Of a stretch of 64,000 nt of DNA, positions 58,565 to 64,000 are shown piece by piece (position 1 is the stretch's first letter; each line of letters begins with the position of its first letter). The position numbers were made by a program, and so were the translations under genes. This DNA comes from Laccaria trichodermophora (Eukaryota > Basidiomycota > Agaricomycetes > Agaricales > Hydnangiaceae). The stretch spans positions 2,542,001-2,606,000 of the forward strand of contig JACTVC010000003.1 of NCBI GenBank assembly GCA_018417955.1, given 5' to 3'. The notes below the pieces were generated by a model. The model was not told the DNA's origin. It searched no databases and worked only from the letters and a program-made list of their open reading frames with translations.

Positions 58565-58760
58565 CGCAAAAATACAGGCTGATGGTGGTGTGTTTTCAAG
58601 AGATTTTACGAGTGTCAGATCTATAGCAACATTTTCTTGACCATGAATGACTGTTGTAGCTGTGCAGCGAGAGCGCCACAAAACCCATCACGTGTGACAC
58701 TGACAACTAACGTCGGCCCCCCTACAACACCCACAACCTTCTTGTATAAATCCAGCTATC
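58565..58760. promoter_or_regulatory. Divergent promoter between the Smr nuclease and UPF0357 genes
   Basis: 196 bp separate two start codons on opposite strands. It contains a CACGTG palindrome near 58690. No other site is identified. Confidence 0.4.
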
Positions 58761-59309
58761 ATGTTGTTCTTCTTCTCCTTGGTAGCCTTTATTTCCTTGC
58801 TGGTCATGCGTAGGCTCAAACAGCGCTCATTTCCTTGTTTGATCTGACATACTTCCGCAGTGACATATCGATACCGCGACTTGATCATTCCTCATGTGCC
58901 AGAAGGCGTACGGTCCTTGTTTCCCAGGTTGAGCAACTATACGCCACTCTCGACGTTTTCAGAACAATTGAGTGCTGGCATCTCGTCAAATACCTTTGAT
59001 ATTGAGGCCAACATTCGGGGTGGAGACTCCAGGTCGGGTCTTGATGAGCAAGGTACACAAGAGGTTTTGGAGATCATGCGCCGCGAGCGGGTCAAGTTAG
59101 CATTGTCACCTTATTCGTATTGTTACACTTCTGATTTCTTTCCTTTTCAGTTTTGACCAAGCGAGGCTTATTCGCCATAATCGCATCCTGGCTCGCAATG
59201 GTATTGACCCCTCTGGTAAGCTGCACTGCCTTGAGTCATCCGCACTTATGACTCAACCATTCACGACGCAGGCATGCCCCTCGACTCTAAGGCCGTTACA
59301 CGCCTATAG
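58761..59309 (+). CDS. UPF0357/DUF2015 family small membrane-anchored protein
   Basis: Four exons: MLFFFSLVAFISLLVM, which is an N-terminal membrane segment, then LTYRYRDLIIPHVPEGVRSL and SGLDEQGTQEVLEIMRRERV, then NFDQARLIRHNRILARNGID, then GMPLDSKAVTRL and TAG at 59307-59309. The order 'S.TFD...N...GDSR.GLDE....EI...M....V.FDEAR......NGI.P.G.P.D.K.V' is that of the fungal UPF0357 (DUF2015) family, represented in budding yeast by YCL012C. About 130 residues, function unknown. The start at 58761 includes the membrane segment that family members share. Confidence 0.85.
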
Positions 59310-62269
59310 CGATAACGCTTGGTTATTGGCCACATGGACTATATTTGCTTTTTCTTACTTTTGGCTCCTTCGTTGGATCCACGACCGCTCCTTCTGCTTG
59401 TTGTATGCTTTCCCTTGCTATAATCATTCCTTTGGAACCTGGATGTACTTCTTCACTCTATCTCTTGGATCTGCTGTAGTTCCAGCTACTGCTGCCACCC
59501 TACACTTTTGTTGCTTGTACCCTTACCAGCACTCATCGCCTAACTAATCTAATGTTCAACATATTTATACTGGAATCTTCACTATCTCCGTCGATTCTAA
59601 CCGGCGTGGCCAGCCTCTTTGTTGCATCTCAATGGTGTTGCATAGAGGAGACTCGGCTTGGACTGGGCGACCCAACACTGGTGTCAGACGCTTCGGCCAG
59701 CTTCAGAAGAACAAAGAACAATCTACGCACCAAAGGAATAGGACCACTGTAATCTCTTGTGGCGGCAATCTTGCTTCTCGGCCACCGTTGCTAACCCTAA
59801 GATTAGCCACACGAAAAACACAGCAAGCTCCCAGCCATCCGATGCTGGCGATATTACAAGTGTTTTCTCACTGACAACAAAGATCTCTCCACTGCACTGC
59901 GCTCTACAAGATTTAACTAGAATTTTATAGACGAGAGATTCAACGTCTGGCGACAACGTGGGTCTCAACATGCGCCTTGCGCCAACAGGTAGCAGGATGC
60001 AATTCTTGTCGAGATATCAGTCATAATGAGCAGGTGGTATATAGGTAGCGATATTTGGAATGTACTTTAAGTTTTCAGAACGTCGTCAAATTAGAACCTT
60101 CATTGTGCATGAGCTCATTTTCCACAGCTGACCACATTGTGATTCTTCAATTAGATCAATAGGGTCCCGGGCCCGTTTTGTGACGTGTATCATCTGCTAA
60201 GGCTAGGTAGTTGGTCCTTGAGCGAGGTTGCACCTTCCACAATGCAAGCATGATACCAGGCACCACGCCACAGCCGTCAACGCGTCAACCCAATGACTGA
60301 CAATATTCAGATCCCCTTCGTGAGATGATGGAACATGTCGTCGTTGAGGCTATACGCCTACTGGGGTGACATTGCGAGCTGATGACATCGGGGGAAGGTG
60401 GGTTGTGAAGGCTTCGATCGCGGTAAAGCAGACCGTGCTCACTCAAAAGCAAACAAGCGTGAGGCCCGGTTCACTTTTGTTCTGGGTGCTAGAAAGCGTC
60501 TTCGATCTGGTTGACTTGACAGGACTTCTTCGAACCTGGTGAGCGGGAGTTGTTGGTTAACTCCTCCTAACCTCCGTTCTGCAACTAGTGTCCTAGATGA
60601 TAAATTTGATTGACTGAGTGGAGTGCGACATTTCGGGTGGAGTGAACAATGGCGGAGTGATAAATGAGCGAGGCTGCTCGACCCAAGCTTTGACCATATG
60701 GCCTCCGATGAATCGCACTCTGACGAAGTTACATCGAATGGACAGAATGAGATAGCCTTTGCAAAGGATCCAGAGGGTAATGATACAACAAGCGTTGCAT
60801 GTTGACCGTGCGCCGTCAAGGGTTCTCTTTTGTGTTCAAGGGCATCAAGACAATAGCAGTCTTGATCATGGTGCGGAGGTGGGAGGTAGCAATCCTACGA
60901 GAACCCTGGCTGTGAGTAGATTGGACCGGAGCGGGCAAGTGGGGCCCAGGAAGGTCCCACCAACCTGCCGTGATTTAGGGCCACACAAGGAGACCCCCAG
61001 AATCCGTCAATGCAGTGGACGATGGAGGGGTCGATTCGCTCGACGCGCGGACAAACAACGAGTTCAATGATAACAAAGTTAAGGTTCTGTCAGGGAAGTG
61101 TGGCAAAGATCATTCGACACTCCGTTTCGTGGTATCGTTGGGGTTGACTTCTGCGCTTCATGAGTGAGCTGAAGGAGGAGAAGTATGGAGTAAAACCTAC
61201 TCATGTGTGTAACGCTGCTACCGTCAAAAAACTCATTTGGAGGGCTCCAGCTTTCAAAGCTATTCCAAAATTGATCTGAAAGAACATCGCTGCTGACACA
61301 GGAATTCCCTTGCACCCTTCAACAATCTCCGGCGTTTGAGACAGACGTGGAAACACAAGCAGTAGAAGAAGTTCCTAGACTTGAAAGTTAACGAATGATG
61401 AGATTAGTCGTTACTTCTGACCTGAAAATAGCTCACGTGTGTTCCCAACCGTCTACGGTGGGAGTGAAGCTTCAATTTGGAACGGCGCTTTCGAGGGCGA
61501 TATCTAAACGGCCACCCTCTTCTCGAGCCCATCGGCAAGGGCAACGCCTGGAGCGATCTCGCCAAGCGTAGCCTTTTCTTCGTTAACTCTGCTCCCGCAT
61601 CGTTAAGTCATAGAAGAAAGTACGAGATACGCTACTTACCTCCTCTCCGCGCTTAGAAACTCAGGACAACGCTCCCAGCCTTCGTTCTTGCAAACATTGT
61701 AGCGCTCCAGATACCAACACTGTCTTCTCCCCGCTGAGCGACCATCTTCCTTGACAAAGACTTCGTAAAGACGAGAGGTACGTGATTCAATCGAGGATCG
61801 GATTCATAGAATGATAGTCTGCCGCGATTGCAGCGGGTGCGACCTTTAGTGGACACTGTACTCCGCCTTGGGAACACCGGGTATCTCGCCTCAGGTGAGA
61901 AGTTGCCCATGACAGCCACGGAAGGCATCAACTGCCGATTGTTGTCACAGTGAATGGGGATGTGGACATCCAGCGGCCATGAACGGTTCAACTGACGACT
62001 TTTGACCTTGCTAGGGGGCTTACTTGCCGTAACCCGCAATCACTATATCCTAGTGTAAGTATGCCTATCCTCGAGGGTAAATCCAGGTCATTATGGTGAC
62101 TGTCAGTCAAGTAGCCTGTCGATTCCTGGGCATTGTGATTGCGAGTAAGTAAAGCTGAAAAGGGCCAAAAAAAGAAAAAAGTGAACTTCATATAAATGGT
62201 CCGACCTTGGTCTTGCTTCAGCTCATTACGACCTGTGCAGATCTTCTGCTCGTTTTTTTTCCTGGAGTT
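59310..62269. other. 3 kb without a confident gene
   Basis: A forward start MASDESHSDEVTSNGQNEIA at 60699 and the forward frame MSELKEEKYGVKPTHVCNAA at 61160-61279 look protein-like. I could not join them into one model with good splice sites, and neither matches a known family. The minus frames at 60439-60819 and 61653-62039 have no motif. No transposon ends are recognised. Confidence 0.4.
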
Positions 62270-63804
62270 ATGAGCTCAAACGACGAGCCGAGCGCTAGCG
62301 ACGATGAATATGACGAGAAAAGAGAGGTTACAACTGCACTCTTTGTGCTTCGAAAAAATACTCACCCACAACACACATCGTAGCTGCGACAACGACCTCG
62401 AAAACGAAAGAAAAGAAACGATGGCCGAGTAAAGAAGAAGGTGGACATTGGCAAAGGCATATCGCTGGTTCCTCTTCTGGAGCTTGTGGAAACCGAAGGA
62501 GAAGGCGGTGCTGCATTCGACGAAATTATTGAACATCTGCTCCCCGAATACCTTCAAACTCGAGCAACGTTTCAAGAAAAGGAAATTGAGACAGACCAAC
62601 TAGTAAGGCTCTGTTGAGGAGGGGAAGTGTCTTTTGGCTCACCGTATGAATGTAGGGAAATGCCCTCAGACCACTGACACGATCCGAAATTTCGTATTTG
62701 GTGGATCGAAGTCCCCTCAAAGGCCCATCGTCTCTCCTCGACACCATAGCGCTTCGCAAGCTCAAGCTAGATCGAGTACGTACTTTTGACAAGGACAAGG
62801 AATCTGTCTAACGTTCAGAAAAAGCAAAGGCGCCGAATCAAGTTCAATCCCCAGCGCATCAACGCTCCAGAGGCACCTTTGACGCCACTGCACCCCGCTC
62901 GCCCACCTATTCCTGCAAACTCCCAAGTTCTGGATGCTCTTTACTCAATTCACACGACACCTTTCGAGAACTCTTTCATCTCGCGGTTGCAAGGTACCAG
63001 GGCAGGCGAGCCGCCGGGGGTGATTGCCACCGACTGGGAAACCGTCACGCCATGGATGAGTCTGATGACAGACATTCGTGCCCATTATAGCTTAGCCCAG
63101 TAAGCACCAACCAATGTTGGTCACACTCAATTGTGTCTAACCTTTCCATTGGGTCGTGGTCCAGCGCTGACAGGGAACAGCCAATGGAAACTGTTGCCCC
63201 GATTATCTACACGTCTCTCCAGGCCTCCCAGCTATCTCAGATTCACGACCTCTTGGAACGCGTGTTCTGGACGGGCATTGATGGTGAGCTATTTACTCTA
63301 AATGTCAGTTTCGTTTTCGCTTACAAGTGCTGTCGGACCTCAGTTACAGACTCCCTTGATTACTGGCCAGAAAGGTCGACCGTTATCGCGACTTACAAAA
63401 AACTCGTTGTTGGTGTTGCTATTCTCAGCTCTCCGCGGGAAACATACATTACATATCTTGCCGTTAGGGCCGGTTGGGACAAGGCCCAGATTGCAAGGTT
63501 GGCGCCCTTTATATGTGCTGCGCTTGAGCTGACCCTGGCCGATAGGACCGTACTGTATCACCTTATAGCGTTGAACCCGGGAAAGGACATCACGCTGCAC
63601 GTTTCTGTGAATAGTTCTGCAATGGTAAGTTCGGCCTTCCCCAGCTTGCCATCAGAAGTTTGATAAATCCTGGCACATTAGCTTCTGTATAACCAGTTTG
63701 GGTTCAAGGCGGAAGGATTTGTCGCCGGATTTTATGAAGACTATTTGGATCCAGCCTCCCGAGCATCAAAAAATGCATTCAGGCTCCGCCTTCGCCAACA
63801 GTAA
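62270..63804 (+). CDS. KAT14/ATAC2 (CSRP2BP)-like GNAT histone acetyltransferase
   Basis: In animals KAT14 is a subunit of the ATAC acetyltransferase complex. Exons join from MSSNDEPSASDDEYDEKREL: a basic RPRKRKKRN block, EIIEHLLPEYLQTRATFQEK, LTRSEISYLVDRSPLKGPSS, KKQRRRIKFNPQRINAPEAP and WETVTPWMSLMTDI. The C-terminal GNAT fold follows: DLLERVFWTGIDVTDSLDYW, STVIATYKKLVVGVAILSS, TYITYLAVRAGWDKAQIAR, then after an intron TVLYHLIALNPGKDITLHVS and NSSAMLLYNQFGFKAEGFVA, ending AFRLRLRQQ. The pattern 'YHLI...GKD.TLHVS..N.AMLLY..FGFK.E......Y' is diagnostic of KAT14. The acetyl-CoA loop normally reads R..G.A; here it is W-D-K-A-Q-I-A. About 400 residues, ending at the TAA at 63802-63804. Confidence 0.85.
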
Positions 63805-64000
63805 CGGACGTTGACTTGACAAAGACAAGCAGACCCAACTCTAATCCACGCCCACACGTCTTGTCATTTTACCCCACATCACTGACGGCGCTCTATCCAT
63901 TCCCTCGGTTGGGTTGCCTTTCGGAGGAGATCAACGACCATTTTCACTAGGGCTGTACCTCTTGTGAAGACGTTTCCTGGTTGGTCTCACACAATAGAAA
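63805..64000. other. 3' flank of the acetyltransferase gene
   Basis: Non-coding to the window edge; nothing recognised. Confidence 0.4.

Overview
This window looks like nuclear DNA of a mushroom-forming basidiomycete (Agaricomycetes-like). Most genes are split by many short introns of about 45-65 bases with GT...AG ends. The conserved genes are eukaryotic and fungal (Doa10, H3/H4, HP1, Y14, Rrp4, TFIIIC zinc-finger subunit, KAT14). Secreted-peptidase families typical of Agaricomycetes (S53 sedolisins and fungal neprosins) are expanded. No rRNA, tRNA or CRISPR feature was recognised.

Layout. 0.7-1.9 kb: a decayed sedolisin copy (-). 2.1-7.5 kb: a Doa10/MARCH6-type membrane E3 ubiquitin ligase (+). 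7.6-8.2 kb: a 584-bp TA-flanked inverted-repeat element. 8.4-9.7 kb: a divergent histone H4 (-) / H3 (+) pair. 10.5-14.0 kb: two paralogous genes (-), possibly chorismate-lyase-like; one has lost its C-terminal membrane segment through a stop codon. 14.2-31.9 kb: a locally duplicated accessory region. A unit made of [small-gene fragment, sirtuin, sedolisin] is present twice. In unit A the sirtuin is dead; in unit B it is intact. Unit B is split by about 5.5 kb of unrelated DNA carrying two intronless neprosin-family glutamic peptidases. 32-35 kb: a TFIIIC zinc-finger/WD40 subunit (-). 35.9-37.2 kb: a small divergent pair, one member resembling APC/C subunit Apc13. 39.1-41.3 kb: HP1 (-) and the exon-junction protein Y14 (-). 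41.9-45.3 kb: a MYND-finger protein (+) and exosome subunit Rrp4 (+). 45.7-51.6 kb: a close divergent pair of large, poorly known proteins. 52.9-53.4 kb: a second TA-flanked element with an extra internal terminal repeat. 56.5-59.3 kb: a Cue2/N4BP2-like Smr nuclease (-) divergent from a UPF0357/DUF2015 protein (+). 62.3-63.8 kb: a KAT14/ATAC2-like acetyltransferase (+).

The housekeeping genes flank a dynamic island (about 10.5-31.9 kb). There, two secreted acid-peptidase classes (serine-carboxyl S53 and glutamic neprosin) sit together with duplicated sirtuins. This suggests local amplification of extracellular protein-degrading capacity. Exon joins were worked out by hand from splice signals and protein continuity, so outer gene limits are generally firmer than individual splice sites.
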